From contig CAIYAP010000006.1 of assembly GCA_903924205.1 (NCBI GenBank), forward strand, positions 1 through 64,000: DNA of 64,000 nt, written 5' to 3'. Positions 35,310 through 45,708 of the stretch are shown piece after piece. The stretch is from an uncultured Actinomycetes bacterium. GTDB taxonomy: Bacteria > Actinomycetota > Acidimicrobiia > Acidimicrobiales > RAAP-2. Made by a program: the position numbers and the translations under genes. Each line of letters begins with the position of its first letter. Position 1 is the first letter of the stretch. Under the pieces are notes generated by a model. The model was not told the DNA's origin and did no database searches. It was given only the letters and a program-made list of their open reading frames with translations.

Positions 35310-36013
35310 GCACCTTGTCCGAGCTGATTGATGCTGACCGATGGATTGATCGGTTGGCGCAGCAGCGCGGCCACTTGCCCGAGAGCGTCGAACTGGCGGC
35401 CGTGGAAGACGAGCTGCGTCGCCGAGTGGCCGAGCTCAAGGTCCGCGATAGTGCCCGAGCCAATGCCGCTGCGGCACTCGAACAGTCACAACAACACAGT
35501 GAGCCCCTTCGTCAGCGCTTGGCCACGTTGCGCGCGGCTGCCCGCAGTGCTACGGGCGGGTCACGTGACCTCGTGGCCCTCGAGAAAGAAATCACCCACA
35601 TCGCGAGCGACGTTGCGAGATATGACGATCAAGAGCTAATCCTGATGGAAAGTCTTGAGCCCCTCGAGGCCGCGGTGCGTGATCTAAAGCACGAGACGCA
35701 GCCCCTCATCGCCACTCGCGCCACCCTCACGGCAACCATTGCGGAGCTGCAGGTATCTATCGACGATGAAGTGGCTGCCAAGAGGCGGGAGCGTGATGAC
35801 ATCTCGGCACAGCTGCCCGACGGGGTTCGTCGCGCCTATGACGAGGCGCTTCGGCGAGCGGGCGTGTCTGGTGGCGCCTACGTTGATGGCAATCGCTGCG
35901 ATGGCTGTCGCATCGCCCTCTCACCCCTCGACCTCGATCGCTGGCGTCAGGGCAGTGCCGCCGTCTCGGCGTGCCCCGAGTGCGGACGCGTGTGGGTGCC
36001 GTGCTCGTCGTAG
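35306..36013 (+). CDS. Coiled-coil protein with C4 zinc ribbon (CdsZ/zf-RING_7 type)
   Basis: The 235-residue product is mostly one long coiled coil (about 25-190, rich in Ala/Glu/Arg). It ends in a CDGC...CPEC zinc ribbon, the layout of the DUF164-type proteins found in many bacteria, which probably bind nucleic acid or act as scaffolds. The ATG at 35306 overlaps the Nudix stop. A GTG at 35297 is a less likely start. Confidence 0.85.
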   Translation: MSTLSELIDADRWIDRLAQQRGHLPESVELAAVEDELRRRVAELKVRDSARANAAAALEQSQQHSEPLRQRLATLRAAARSATGGSRDLVALEKEITHIASDVARYDDQELILMESLEPLEAAVRDLKHETQPLIATRATLTATIAELQVSIDDEVAAKRRERDDISAQLPDGVRRAYDEALRRAGVSGGAYVDGNRCDGCRIALSPLDLDRWRQGSAAVSACPECGRVWVPCSS

Positions 36014-36594
36014 TTCGACATGGCCAGTCGCAGGCCAACGAATTGGGGTTGATCGCGGGTCACGTGGATCCACCACTGACCCCCCTCGGTGAGCGTCAAG
36101 CCATGGCCCTGCAGGACGAACTCTCCGGGGTCGAGCTCGTGGTGGCATCGCCGTTGTCGCGAGCCCGTCGCACCGGCGAATTGGCCGCGCCCGGACGAGA
36201 GATCATCGTGTCGGGTGACTTTATTGAACTGGATTACGGCAGTTTTGACGGCCGACGGCTCGACGAGCTCACTCGAGACGACTGGGAAGAGCTCGCGGGC
36301 CGTTACGACCACGAAGTGGGCGGTGGGGAATCGCTCGCGCAACTCGACCTGCGAGTACACGATGCGTTACATCGTTTAGCTCGTGAACACGCAGACCTCT
36401 TTGCCAGCCCCGATCGCCACCTGGCGATATTTACCCACGCGTCACCTGTTAAGTCGGCGGCAGCGTGGGCTCTGGGAGTGCACGGATCGGTCGCCTGGCG
36501 CATGCGTAGCGACAATTGCGCCATGACGACCATTACCTGGCGCGCCGGGTCGCCGTATCTCCTCAGTCATAACGTCACCGTTCATCCGCGATAG
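36001..36594 (+). CDS. Histidine phosphatase (phosphoglycerate-mutase-like)
   Basis: The 197-residue protein shows the phosphohistidine motif VVRHGQSQAN, PLTPLGERQAMAL, SPLSRARRTGELA, GGGESLAQLDLRV and the second catalytic FTHASPVKSAA. Actinobacterial members act as broad phosphatases. The GTG at 36001 gives the usual start just before the RHG motif. It overlaps the zinc-ribbon gene by 13 bp. Confidence 0.87.
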   Translation: MLVVVRHGQSQANELGLIAGHVDPPLTPLGERQAMALQDELSGVELVVASPLSRARRTGELAAPGREIIVSGDFIELDYGSFDGRRLDELTRDDWEELAGRYDHEVGGGESLAQLDLRVHDALHRLAREHADLFASPDRHLAIFTHASPVKSAAAWALGVHGSVAWRMRSDNCAMTTITWRAGSPYLLSHNVTVHPR

Positions 36595-36598
36595 CCGT

Positions 36599-36604
36599 CA
36601 AAAT
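36599..36604 (+). promoter_or_regulatory. Possible -10 element of the DUF2889 gene
   Basis: CAAAAT, 6-nt spacer, GTG at 36611. The spacing fits but the first base deviates from TANNNT. Confidence 0.35.
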
Positions 36605-36610
36605 GGTGGC

Positions 36611-37192
36611 GTGAGCACCACCCCCACACATCGACGCACCATCACTCTCGAATCTTTTGACGGCGAGGGTGAGGTCACTATTTGCGCGACCTTGACCGAT
36701 GAACGACCGTGGGCTGACGGCGAGGAGTTGACGCAATCCGTCCATGACATGACGTTGACGGTGGTTGTCGACCGACGCCGCGGAATCATTGACCGGGCGA
36801 CCGCGGACATGCGGCGCTTTCCTCACCTCGAATGCCCGTCCATTGAGCCGGCGGTTCGTTCTCTCGCGGGCATCTCCGTCAGTCGCGGATACAACAAGGC
36901 CGTCGCCGAGGTACTCGGACGTCAGCGAGGCTGCACTCACCTCGAGTTCTTAGCCCGCGCGGTTGGCCCCATGGTGATTCAGGCGATGGCGTCGACGGCC
37001 GCGCGCCAGGCCGGCCCCACGGGTATTGGCAACGTGGTTCGCGATGACATTGGCGGCTGGCTGACCAACACCTGCCACCTCTGGGCAGCCGGGGGAATCG
37101 GTGCGGCGAAACTCGCGGAGGGTTGGCGGCCGGGCAGTGATCCCTACCCCGCACCTCTCCTCGTTGATATCAGGCGCCGCGAACCCAGTTGA
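36611..37192 (+). CDS. DUF2889 domain protein
   Basis: The 193-residue protein carries the DUF2889 core: MRRFPHLECPSIEPAVRSLA, SRGYNKAVAEVLGRQRGCTHLEFL, and a late DIGGWLTNTCHLWAAGG. The conserved Cys and His residues of GCTHL and TCHLW may bind metal. The function is unknown. The 3' end overlaps the converging dehalogenase by 23 bp. Confidence 0.8.
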   Translation: MSTTPTHRRTITLESFDGEGEVTICATLTDERPWADGEELTQSVHDMTLTVVVDRRRGIIDRATADMRRFPHLECPSIEPAVRSLAGISVSRGYNKAVAEVLGRQRGCTHLEFLARAVGPMVIQAMASTAARQAGPTGIGNVVRDDIGGWLTNTCHLWAAGGIGAAKLAEGWRPGSDPYPAPLLVDIRRREPS

Positions 37193-38084
37193 TTAAGAGG
37201 GCCGCAATTTCCGCGCCACGGTCCTCTTGCAAGAAGTGTCCGCCGCCTTCAATGGTGGTGTGCGGCTGACCGGCGCAGCCGGGCACCTCGCGCAAGAACT
37301 TGGCGTCGGCACCCTTCGTGATGGGGTCGCCATCGCTAAAGCAGGTCAAGAAGGGTTTGGTAAAGGAACTCAAGGTCTTCCACGCTTCGACATTGGCGCC
37401 GTAGGCGGGGTCCTCCACGCTGGTCGGTACCAAGAGGGGCATCTGTCGGGCGCCCTCCTTGTACTCCTCGTTGGGGAAGGGCGCGTTGTACGCCTCTTCG
37501 ACCTCGGGGTCAAGACCCTGAGCGACGGCCGCCTTAATGAGCCATCCGATGGGCATTTCCGGCACCGTTTGGGAAAAGTTCTGCCAGGCCAAGAACGCCT
37601 CGGAGATGGCCTCCGCGCCGGTGGGTAGGCCACCGTTACCGATAGCCACACGCGCAAACCTGTCGGGGTGCTCGCCGACAAGTCGAAGCCCGATGAGCGA
37701 GCCCCAGTCTTGGCCGAAGAAGGTGACATTGGTCAGGTCCAGCTGATCGAAGAGTGCGTCGCGAACCCAGGCCACCATTCGTTCAAAGGTGTATTCGCTA
37801 CGCGGCGTGGGCTTATCAGAACGACCAAAGCCGATGAGGTCCGGCGCAACGACGCGGTATCCCGCCGCCACGAGTGGCGTGATCATCTTGCGATAGAGGA
37901 AAGACCACGTGGGCTCACCGTGTAACAGCAAAAAGGTTTCGGACGCATCACGGGGGCCTTCGTCGATATACGCCAGACGCAGTGGCTCTCCGCCGGTGGG
38001 GTCAGCTACCTCGAGGTAGTGGGGCTCGAAGGCAAAGCCCGGAAGCTGAGTGAATCGATCGTCAGGGGTGCGTAGTCGCTGCAT
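37170..38084 (-). CDS. Haloalkane dehalogenase
   Basis: The alpha/beta-hydrolase matches subfamily I haloalkane dehalogenases, which replace a halogen on an alkane carbon with OH. HGEPTWSFLYRKM gives the first halide-binding Trp. FFGQDWGSLIGLRL gives the nucleophile Asp with the second halide Trp. The base is in EGGGHFLQED, with a preceding acidic residue in SDGDPITKG. Length is about 304 residues from the ATG at 38084, supported by the -10 position. ATG 38090 is equally in frame. The presence of halide Trp residues distinguishes it from epoxide hydrolases. Substrate range is unknown. Confidence 0.87.
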   Translation of the reverse strand: MQRLRTPDDRFTQLPGFAFEPHYLEVADPTGGEPLRLAYIDEGPRDASETFLLLHGEPTWSFLYRKMITPLVAAGYRVVAPDLIGFGRSDKPTPRSEYTFERMVAWVRDALFDQLDLTNVTFFGQDWGSLIGLRLVGEHPDRFARVAIGNGGLPTGAEAISEAFLAWQNFSQTVPEMPIGWLIKAAVAQGLDPEVEEAYNAPFPNEEYKEGARQMPLLVPTSVEDPAYGANVEAWKTLSSFTKPFLTCFSDGDPITKGADAKFLREVPGCAGQPHTTIEGGGHFLQEDRGAEIAALLINWVRGA

Positions 38085-38092
38085 AGCCATCG

Positions 38093-38098
38093 AGATTA
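38093..38098 (-). promoter_or_regulatory. -10 element of the haloalkane dehalogenase
   Basis: TAATCT on the minus strand, 8 nt before the ATG at 38084 and 2 nt before the ATG at 38090. The spacing favours 38084. Confidence 0.5.
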
Positions 38099-38261
38099 GG
38101 GCGTTGAACGCATGGGCCCCCGCCGCCGAAGCGACGGGGGCAACACTGTGCGTTTTGGCCCCCCCAGCCAATAGCGACACGGTACCGTCACGCAACGGTC
38201 AAGGTCAAGACGGAAAGGAAGTTTGACCTATGTTTCCTTGTGAGTCTTTTCACGTAGGGGA
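38099..38261. promoter_or_regulatory. Divergent intergenic region with hairpin and operator-like inverted repeat
   Basis: This stretch separates the dehalogenase and the aldo-keto reductase. It holds a GC-rich hairpin (GCCCCCG 38116-38122 with CGGGGGC 38135-38141) and an inverted repeat GGTCAA (38203-38208) / TTGACC (38223-38228). A Shine-Dalgarno-like AGGGGAATGA precedes the ATG at 38262. The inverted repeat could be a regulator's operator, but no regulator gene is nearby. Confidence 0.45.
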
Positions 38262-39240
<979 letters not shown>

Positions 39241-39251
<11 letters not shown>

Positions 39252-40776
39252 GCATCGTCCAGACCTCATCGGCCAGCGCCACGAGGCGAGGGTCATGGGT
39301 GGCAACGATCACGGTGCCGGAGTGGCGACGAAGGACTGAGATGACGAGCTCGGCGCTCTGCTCGTCCAGGGCGTGCGTGGGTTCGTCGCAGACGAGAATG
39401 GGCGGGTCTGGGAGAAGGGCTCGAGCCAGTGCGGCACGAGACTGTTCTCCACGCGACAAGCTCGACCACGACGTCCGTAGGTCGCTCGGCAATCCGAGCT
39501 GACGAAAAATCTCCGAGGCACGCGCGTCCTGCGCTGAATTCACCATGGCGACGTCACGAGCAAAACCATCGAGCCAAAAACTTTCCGTCGGTACCCACGT
39601 CACGTCGCCGCGTGCCGCCGCGCGCGCGACACGGCGAGCCAACTCCCCGCCGATGGAGCCGTCGATCGGAAAATCCGCAATGCCGCACAGCGCGGCGAGA
39701 AAAGTTGACTTCCCGGCGCCCGACGGGCCCGTCACGCACACCAGCGTCGAGGGGGGAGTGGGCGACGGACCAGTGAGGCGAGGCGGTGAGGACACCTCCT
39801 CGCCCAGGGTGTCGAGGCGGTCGGTAATCGCGGCGACCGCGATGGCGCCACGAAGTGCCCGAGTGGTGACTCCTACCCACTCGAGTTGGGCGAGGCTGAC
39901 CACGAAAGTACCGACGAGTGCCACGATCGAGAGAGATGAGTACGTGCGAGAGATGCTCGTCCCCCACAAGGTGGCGGTGAAGGCGCTGCCGAGCACCCCC
40001 ATGACACTGAGACCCACGGCGACCAGCCACTCGCCACGGCGCAACGCGTCCGCCGCAACCTCGCGTCGACGGCCCGCGGCGATGGCGTCGTGTCGCAACT
40101 CGCCGTCACGGGCGAGTAGAAGAAGGGAGGCGCCAACGGAACGTGCGGTCCCGAGAGCCTCGACGTAGTGGCGGTCAGACGATCGAAGAGCGACGCTCCG
40201 CTCCTCCAGCCAGTCAAGGCCACGGCGGGCGCCGACGAGAACTGCAGACGAGACGATGACTTCCCCGAGGCCCCACCACAGGGCCGCCAGAGCCGATGTT
40301 GCCCCTGACACGCCGAGGACTATGGCGAGTGTCCCTACCGCCCCGCAGAGGCCCATCCAGGCCCCACTGAGTGGAATTACCACCGTGAGCCACAGGCTCT
40401 GCAGGTTGTCGGTGTCGGTCGTCACTTGGCGTGCGGTGGCTGCGGCCTCGTGGGCGCTGACACGATCGATGCGTCGCGCGGCCAGCGACAAGGCGGCGCG
40501 ACGCCGCCACGAGGCCACGGCCTCGTATCCGACGCGGTGCGCGGCACGTCGTTCGAAATAGCGCGACGGTGCACGGGTAAAGGCAATGAGCTCCACCACG
40601 ATGAGGAGGCCGAAAATCGAGGTCAAGGTATTGCCCGCCGAGAGGCCCAGCAGGCTGACCGACAAGATGGTCAAGGTGAGCGATAGCAGTGTGCCGAGAG
40701 CGGCGGTAGCCACCGCCACCACGAGCGCGGCGCGCGGCGGCGTCGATAAGCGCAGCCAGTGCCGCAGCGCCGTCAC
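39241..40776 (-). CDS. ABC exporter subunit, CydC-like (catalytically complete ATPase)
   Basis: The product of about 511 residues has an N-terminal membrane domain with several helices. The ATPase domain has Walker [10 protein letters not shown], signature [15 protein letters not shown], Walker [14 protein letters not shown] and H-loop VATHDPRL. It resembles CydC-like thiol-exporter subunits. The GTG at 40776 overlaps the upstream stop by 4 bp, while a longer frame reaches 40815. It pairs with the upstream subunit. CydAB oxidase genes are not in the window, so a CydDC role is only an analogy. Confidence 0.8.
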
Positions 40777-42290
40777 GCGTTCACCTCGATGACGAGATCG
40801 GGCGAGGTCAGCCACTGGCCGTGTCCGGACTCGACAATGGTGGCCGCGGCGGCGTAGGTGGAGATGGCGCGGCGGCAGAGCTCTCGAGCGTCGGCATCCA
40901 GTAGGCCCACGATGTCATCAATGATCAGCGCGTCGGCCCGAAGCGCGAGAGCCCGGGCCAACACGACCCGCACGCGTTCCCCATCCGATAGCTGGCCGAT
41001 AACCGCCGGATCATCCACGGGCAAATGATGAAGACCTAATGATGCCAGGAGGGTGGCCAACTCGAGTGGCGTTGGTGCGCCCAGGTTGTCGCTCACGCTC
41101 AGAGGCGGCAAGGGGACGTCGGGACTCACTAGCCCGACACGTTCGCCGAGTCGACCAGTGATTGTGCCGGACTGAGGTTCGTCAAATCGTACGAGGCAGT
41201 TAATGAAGGACGTTTTTCCCGATCCCGACGGTCCCGTGAGGTGCAGATGGCTTCCCGCGGCTACCGCGAACGACACGGGGGCTCGTCCCGCTCGCGTGAC
41301 GACGTTGAGGGCCACGAGGGGCCCCGACGTCGACGACACGACGCCAGGCTGCTCGAGGAGGGCAAGGCTCGCGGCGATTTCCTCTCGCGCGTGAAAATCA
41401 GCCCCGCGCTGTCGCCAGACGGCGGTGATGTGAGCGGTGAGAAGGACCGCCAGCACGCTACGAAAGATGCCACTGTCCACGGGGTAGTGGTGATGACCTC
41501 GAAAGAGCGAGAACCCCAGCACCATGGCGACGAGGCCCACGGCCACGCCGGCCACGAACTCACTGATGGCCGAAGACCCGAGGGCTCGAGAGATAGCCCG
41601 TTGGGCGCTCTCGTGTTCGCGGGCGGTTGCTGCCTCGAGGTCGCGGACGCCCACGTCGACTCGATGAATGCCGCGCAAGGTGGGCAGGGCCACGAGGTAG
41701 CGGGTCCACCGCGTGAGTGTGTCCGCCTCGCGCTCGAGGTGCCGTGCTCGTTCACGTGCCGAGGCCCGCCCCGACCAGATGTAAAAGGGAACGGCCGCCG
41801 CCAAAAGGCCACCGATGATGGCTAACACCCATGGCGTGACGTTGAGGGCCACCATCAGAATCGCGACGGGCAGCGACAGCACGGCGCCGCTTCGGGCATC
41901 GATCGCGAGTTGCTGGCGACGAAAGTCCGCGACGGCACTGCCGCGTACCACGAGGTCTCCAATGGCGGACCGGCCAGAGAGCGCACGGTCGACGACAGCA
42001 GTGATGGTGGGCTCGGAAAGATGGCGACCCCGGTGGCGCAGCACCCACGCCACGACGAGCGGCCGACAAGTTGCCAGCAGGGCGGAGATGAGTGCGGGAG
42101 CGATTGCACGCGAGCGAAGGGTGGCGTCGTGATGCCACAGCTGGCTGATGGCGGCAGCCGACGTGACGCAGATGACGATATCCACGAGCGATGAGGCGAT
42201 TCCCACCCAGGTCGCCACCGCATCAGGGCGTGGCCGCCCGCGACGCTCCACCTCGTACCTAGGCTCTCGTCCAGGGGCCGTCGGGGTCAT
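40773..42290 (-). CDS. ABC exporter subunit, CydD-like (atypical Walker B)
   Basis: The 505-residue partner has a membrane domain with about six helices. Its ATPase shows TGPSGSGKTS (Walker A), LSDGERVRVVLARAL (signature), ALIIDDIVGLLD (Walker B, with Asp where the catalytic Glu is expected) and VESGHG (H-loop). This suggests one weak ATP site in the heterodimer. The reading starts at 42290, overlapping the TM0106 nuclease by 32 bp. A GTG at 42251 would avoid the overlap. Confidence 0.76.
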   Translation of the reverse strand: MTPTAPGREPRYEVERRGRPRPDAVATWVGIASSLVDIVICVTSAAAISQLWHHDATLRSRAIAPALISALLATCRPLVVAWVLRHRGRHLSEPTITAVVDRALSGRSAIGDLVVRGSAVADFRRQQLAIDARSGAVLSLPVAILMVALNVTPWVLAIIGGLLAAAVPFYIWSGRASARERARHLEREADTLTRWTRYLVALPTLRGIHRVDVGVRDLEAATAREHESAQRAISRALGSSAISEFVAGVAVGLVAMVLGFSLFRGHHHYPVDSGIFRSVLAVLLTAHITAVWRQRGADFHAREEIAASLALLEQPGVVSSTSGPLVALNVVTRAGRAPVSFAVAAGSHLHLTGPSGSGKTSFINCLVRFDEPQSGTITGRLGERVGLVSPDVPLPPLSVSDNLGAPTPLELATLLASLGLHHLPVDDPAVIGQLSDGERVRVVLARALALRADALIIDDIVGLLDADARELCRRAISTYAAAATIVESGHGQWLTSPDLVIEVNA

Positions 42291-43944
42291 CTCGGTGAGG
42301 TAATTGACGCGCCGCGCCGTTCAGCCAGTCACGCAAGGCGGCCGTGGCGGCACAGTCGTCCTCGTTGTAGTCCAAAATCCGTTGACGTGAAGAGACGTCG
42401 CCCGCCAAGGCTTCTTCGAACCAGGCCATCGAGTTCTCGCCACCCGGATCGTCGTCACGCCAATTGAAACCCGCGGCGGGGGCGACCACCTTGAGACCCA
42501 AGGGCCCATCGGTCTGAATCACTCGTTTCACGATCTCGTGCAAGTCCACCCAGTCGGGGGAGGCGATGAAACTCTCAACGTGGTCACGGCTGCTCGTGGC
42601 CCCGCGGTCGAGAGCTTGGCGCATGGCGCCATTTTCGGCGGACGCGAAGAAACAGTACGCACGAAATTGAAGTCCGCGAGTGGAGCACCATTCACGAATC
42701 TGTTCAAACCAAGACCAGAACTCGTCAAAGATGCTCCCTTCTTGCGGGGCGAGATTGGCGGTGAAGTGTCCGAACGAGACGTACCCCTCGCTCACGCCCT
42801 CGACCCCCGGCGCACGCACTCGAGCGCCCCAGAGATAGGTGACGTCGTCGTAGCTCTCCATGTCGACGTCGATCTCCACGTCGCCTGTCGGGCACGCGAC
42901 GTGGGAGATGTCGACTTTTCGAAGGAAGGTGCCGGCGGTGAAAACACGGGCGCGATAGATGAGTTCGTCGAGTTGGTCCACGCCGCGACCGAGGACGACC
43001 GAGGGGTCAAGTGGGGCCGCGGGGTCCATGATGATCTGGCGACTGCGACGAGCGAGGTCAGGGTTCAATTGGGCCAAATCGTGGCGTGTCGCTATTCCGG
43101 CTTCACGTAAGAGCACCTGCTCATCGAAACTCGACGAGCGAACGAGCGAGACGTCATTTCGCTCCTCGAGAATCCCGCGACAACCCGCGGCGTAGGCGCA
43201 CTCATCGCACTCTTTGTGCCAAAACGGAGTGGTGGGAAAGGGGCTGCCGTCCAGCTCCCACGCGTCGCGACGTTGCAGAACATCGCGACGTTGCGCAAAG
43301 CGCGCGTCGAAGTCGCGCCACGAGAGCGGGCCCTCCACGTGCGCGAGTTCGAACCACCACAGGTTTTGACTGCGGTCCACGATCCCCCCGAAGGCGGGGT
43401 GGCCCGCATGGCCGAGGTTTTTCAGGTGATGGGCAGCCTGATAGAGCGCGGCAAAGTCTTTTTTGATGGACGCGGTGGCGCGGCGAATACCCACACCTCC
43501 CACCCACGTGGCGTCGGCGGGTCGCGGTTTATCGAGAGAGCTCGACAAGATGCGACGAGTGCTCGCGGCCGTCGTCAATTCGTGGTTCTTGACGACCAGG
43601 GGGGCGTAGCGAAAAGTGCCCTCACGGCCCACACGAATGAGGGCGTCGAGCCGGGTCCGACGACCAGAGACGAGGTCATCGGGCAAGGTGGGTTGCCACA
43701 CCAGTTCCGCGCCACGTTCCAGCGCAGCCATGGTGTCTGACGCACCGCGGGGAGCGACGAGGTCGAGGGAATTTTCCCAGAGAGCCCGAACGGAATCACG
43801 CTGCGCCACGGCTTCGCGCCGGCGGCGTTCGATGGACACGGTGGCCACGAAGGGGGCGGCGGTTTGCGGGCCACCGCGATCAAGAGCCACACGATGGGGA
43901 CACGACATGATGTCGTTGGCATCCAGTAATGGCCCCTTGCTCAC
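42259..43944 (-). CDS. TM0106-family RecB-like putative nuclease
   Basis: The 561-residue protein begins with LLDANDIMSCPHRVALDRGG, the family's Cys/His start. In the middle it has Cys-rich CDECAYAAGCRG. A C-terminal RNase H-like part follows (EIDVDMESYDDVTYLWG and ILDYNEDDCAATAAL, with metal-binding acidic residues). Members resemble RecB nucleases linked to repair or defence but are poorly characterised. The GTG at 43944 lies 6 nt after a TAGGCT -10 that overlaps the stop of the upstream ABC gene. Confidence 0.82.
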   Translation of the reverse strand: MSKGPLLDANDIMSCPHRVALDRGGPQTAAPFVATVSIERRRREAVAQRDSVRALWENSLDLVAPRGASDTMAALERGAELVWQPTLPDDLVSGRRTRLDALIRVGREGTFRYAPLVVKNHELTTAASTRRILSSSLDKPRPADATWVGGVGIRRATASIKKDFAALYQAAHHLKNLGHAGHPAFGGIVDRSQNLWWFELAHVEGPLSWRDFDARFAQRRDVLQRRDAWELDGSPFPTTPFWHKECDECAYAAGCRGILEERNDVSLVRSSSFDEQVLLREAGIATRHDLAQLNPDLARRSRQIIMDPAAPLDPSVVLGRGVDQLDELIYRARVFTAGTFLRKVDISHVACPTGDVEIDVDMESYDDVTYLWGARVRAPGVEGVSEGYVSFGHFTANLAPQEGSIFDEFWSWFEQIREWCSTRGLQFRAYCFFASAENGAMRQALDRGATSSRDHVESFIASPDWVDLHEIVKRVIQTDGPLGLKVVAPAAGFNWRDDDPGGENSMAWFEEALAGDVSSRQRILDYNEDDCAATAALRDWLNGAARQLPHRDDPDGPWTRA

Positions 43945-43950
43945 GCTGTG

Positions 43951-43956
43951 AGCCTA
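43951..43956 (-). promoter_or_regulatory. -10 element of the nuclease gene, overlapping a stop codon
   Basis: TAGGCT on the minus strand is 6 nt from the GTG at 43944. Its first three bases are the TAG stop of the upstream ABC exporter gene. Confidence 0.5.
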
Positions 43957-45708
43957 TTCAGCCTCGTCGGACTCGCTACGCCAGCTTCGCCACAAGGCCG
44001 CGTATTCCCCCCCCAGGGCGAGAAGTTCGTCGTGGGTGCCCAGCTCCGCAATAGTGCCGTCAATCACGACACACACACGGTCTGCATCGTGAGCCGTGTG
44101 GAGGCGGTGCGCGATGGCAATCACCGTGCGGCCCTGCATCACGGCATTGAGTGAACGCTCGAGATGGCGTGCCGCACGTGGATCGAGAAGGGCGGTCGCT
44201 TCATCAAGCACCAGCGTGTGCGGGTCAGCCAATACCAAGCGAGCAAGGGCTAACTGTTGGGCCTGGCCCGCCGTCAGCGGATAGCCCGTCGAGCCCAAGA
44301 TGGTGTCAAAACCCTCTGGCAGTGCCTCCACCCATTCAATGGCATCGACGGCGGCGAGTGCACGCTCCAACTCCTCGTTGGTGGCCGAGGTGTCCGCAAG
44401 GCGAAGGTTGTCGCGCAAACTGCCGATGAAGATGTGGTGCTCTTGCGTCACGAGTGCGACGTGCTGGCGAACATCGCTTAGCGGTAGATGCTCGAGCGAC
44501 ACGCCGCCAATGGTCAAGGTGCCGGTGCTGGGTCGGTCAATGCCGGCAATGAGGCGTCCCAGCGTGCTCTTGCCGGCGCCACTTGGTCCGACGATGGCGA
44601 GTCGCTCGCCGGGAGTAATCGTAAGCGAGACGCCTCGCAACACATCGTGTCCCGGCCGGTAGTGGTACCGCACGTCACTGAGTTCAATGATTTCGCTCAG
44701 GGGCTGGTCGCCGGTCGTGATGCGATCATCCTTCACGTCCGCCACGCCGATGAGTCGTGCGAGTGCGGTTTGACCGATTTGTAGTTCGTCCAGCCACGCA
44801 ACGATGCGGTCCAGGGGGTCCACCAGCTGCACCACGTAGAGCGCGACCGCTGTCGCGGCACCAAGAGACACGTGGTGATGCAAGTAGAGGTAGCCACCCC
44901 ACATCACCGTGGTGGCAATGGCGAGGGCGAAGTTGGTCTCCAAAGTGGGGAACCAGGCGAGTCGCAGCGACAAGGTGTAAATCTCAGAAAAGAAAATTTC
45001 GTTGAGATCGTTCTCCACCCGACGGCGTTGGCGGCGACCGAGTTGCAGGGCGTCCATCGTACGGCCGCCTTCGGCAGTCTCCGACACGGTGGCAAAAAGT
45101 GTCGCATAGCTAATGCGCTCTCGGATGTACCCGGGCGCGGCGTAACGCAGGTACCGCTTCGTCGAGAGATAGAGAAGGGGCAAGGCGATGAGCGCGCTGA
45201 GAGCGACCATGGGGGAAGTCAGCAGCATGGCGCCGAGAGTCAGAAGTGCCTGCATGATGGCGACCAACCATTCGGGCACCGCGAAACGCACTGTTCGAGA
45301 TAATGCTTCAACGTCATTTGTCGTGCGACTGAGAAGATCGCCGGTGCCCGCTCGTTCGACTACCGACAACGGGAGCTCCAAGACGCGGGCCATGAAGTCT
45401 TCGCGCAGACGGGCGAAAACGCTTTCGCCCAATACGTAACTGCGTCGACGAGCCAAGAAAGTCGAGGCCGTGTTGATGAGCGATGCGGCGATAAGACCGA
45501 GGGCGAAGTAGGTAATGCCGCGTGAGGTCAGCGTGCCGGCGGTGACGTCATTCACAATGTGCCCGATGATGGTGGGCCCAATCAGCGACGCGATACCGGC
45601 GATGGCGTACATCCATAGGGCACGAAACATGGGGCGGCGAAAATCGCGCGCCAAGATCTTCGCGTAGGCGCGAACGCTCTTGTTCGTGGCGATAGGTAGC
45701 GAGGTCAT
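43954..45708 (-). CDS. Heterodimeric ABC exporter subunit with complete Walker motifs but atypical signature
   Basis: The 584-residue protein has a six-helix membrane domain (about 25-310). Its ATPase has Walker [12 protein letters not shown], Walker B TLVLDEATALLDP with the catalytic Glu, and H-loop IAHRLH. The signature reads LTAGQ instead of LSGGQ. Its partner upstream has the opposite pattern, so the two form one consensus ATP site. Multidrug or lipid export is likely. Start and upstream stop overlap as ATGA. Confidence 0.88.
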   Translation of the reverse strand: MTSLPIATNKSVRAYAKILARDFRRPMFRALWMYAIAGIASLIGPTIIGHIVNDVTAGTLTSRGITYFALGLIAASLINTASTFLARRRSYVLGESVFARLREDFMARVLELPLSVVERAGTGDLLSRTTNDVEALSRTVRFAVPEWLVAIMQALLTLGAMLLTSPMVALSALIALPLLYLSTKRYLRYAAPGYIRERISYATLFATVSETAEGGRTMDALQLGRRQRRRVENDLNEIFFSEIYTLSLRLAWFPTLETNFALAIATTVMWGGYLYLHHHVSLGAATAVALYVVQLVDPLDRIVAWLDELQIGQTALARLIGVADVKDDRITTGDQPLSEIIELSDVRYHYRPGHDVLRGVSLTITPGERLAIVGPSGAGKSTLGRLIAGIDRPSTGTLTIGGVSLEHLPLSDVRQHVALVTQEHHIFIGSLRDNLRLADTSATNEELERALAAVDAIEWVEALPEGFDTILGSTGYPLTAGQAQQLALARLVLADPHTLVLDEATALLDPRAARHLERSLNAVMQGRTVIAIAHRLHTAHDADRVCVVIDGTIAELGTHDELLALGGEYAALWRSWRSESDEAE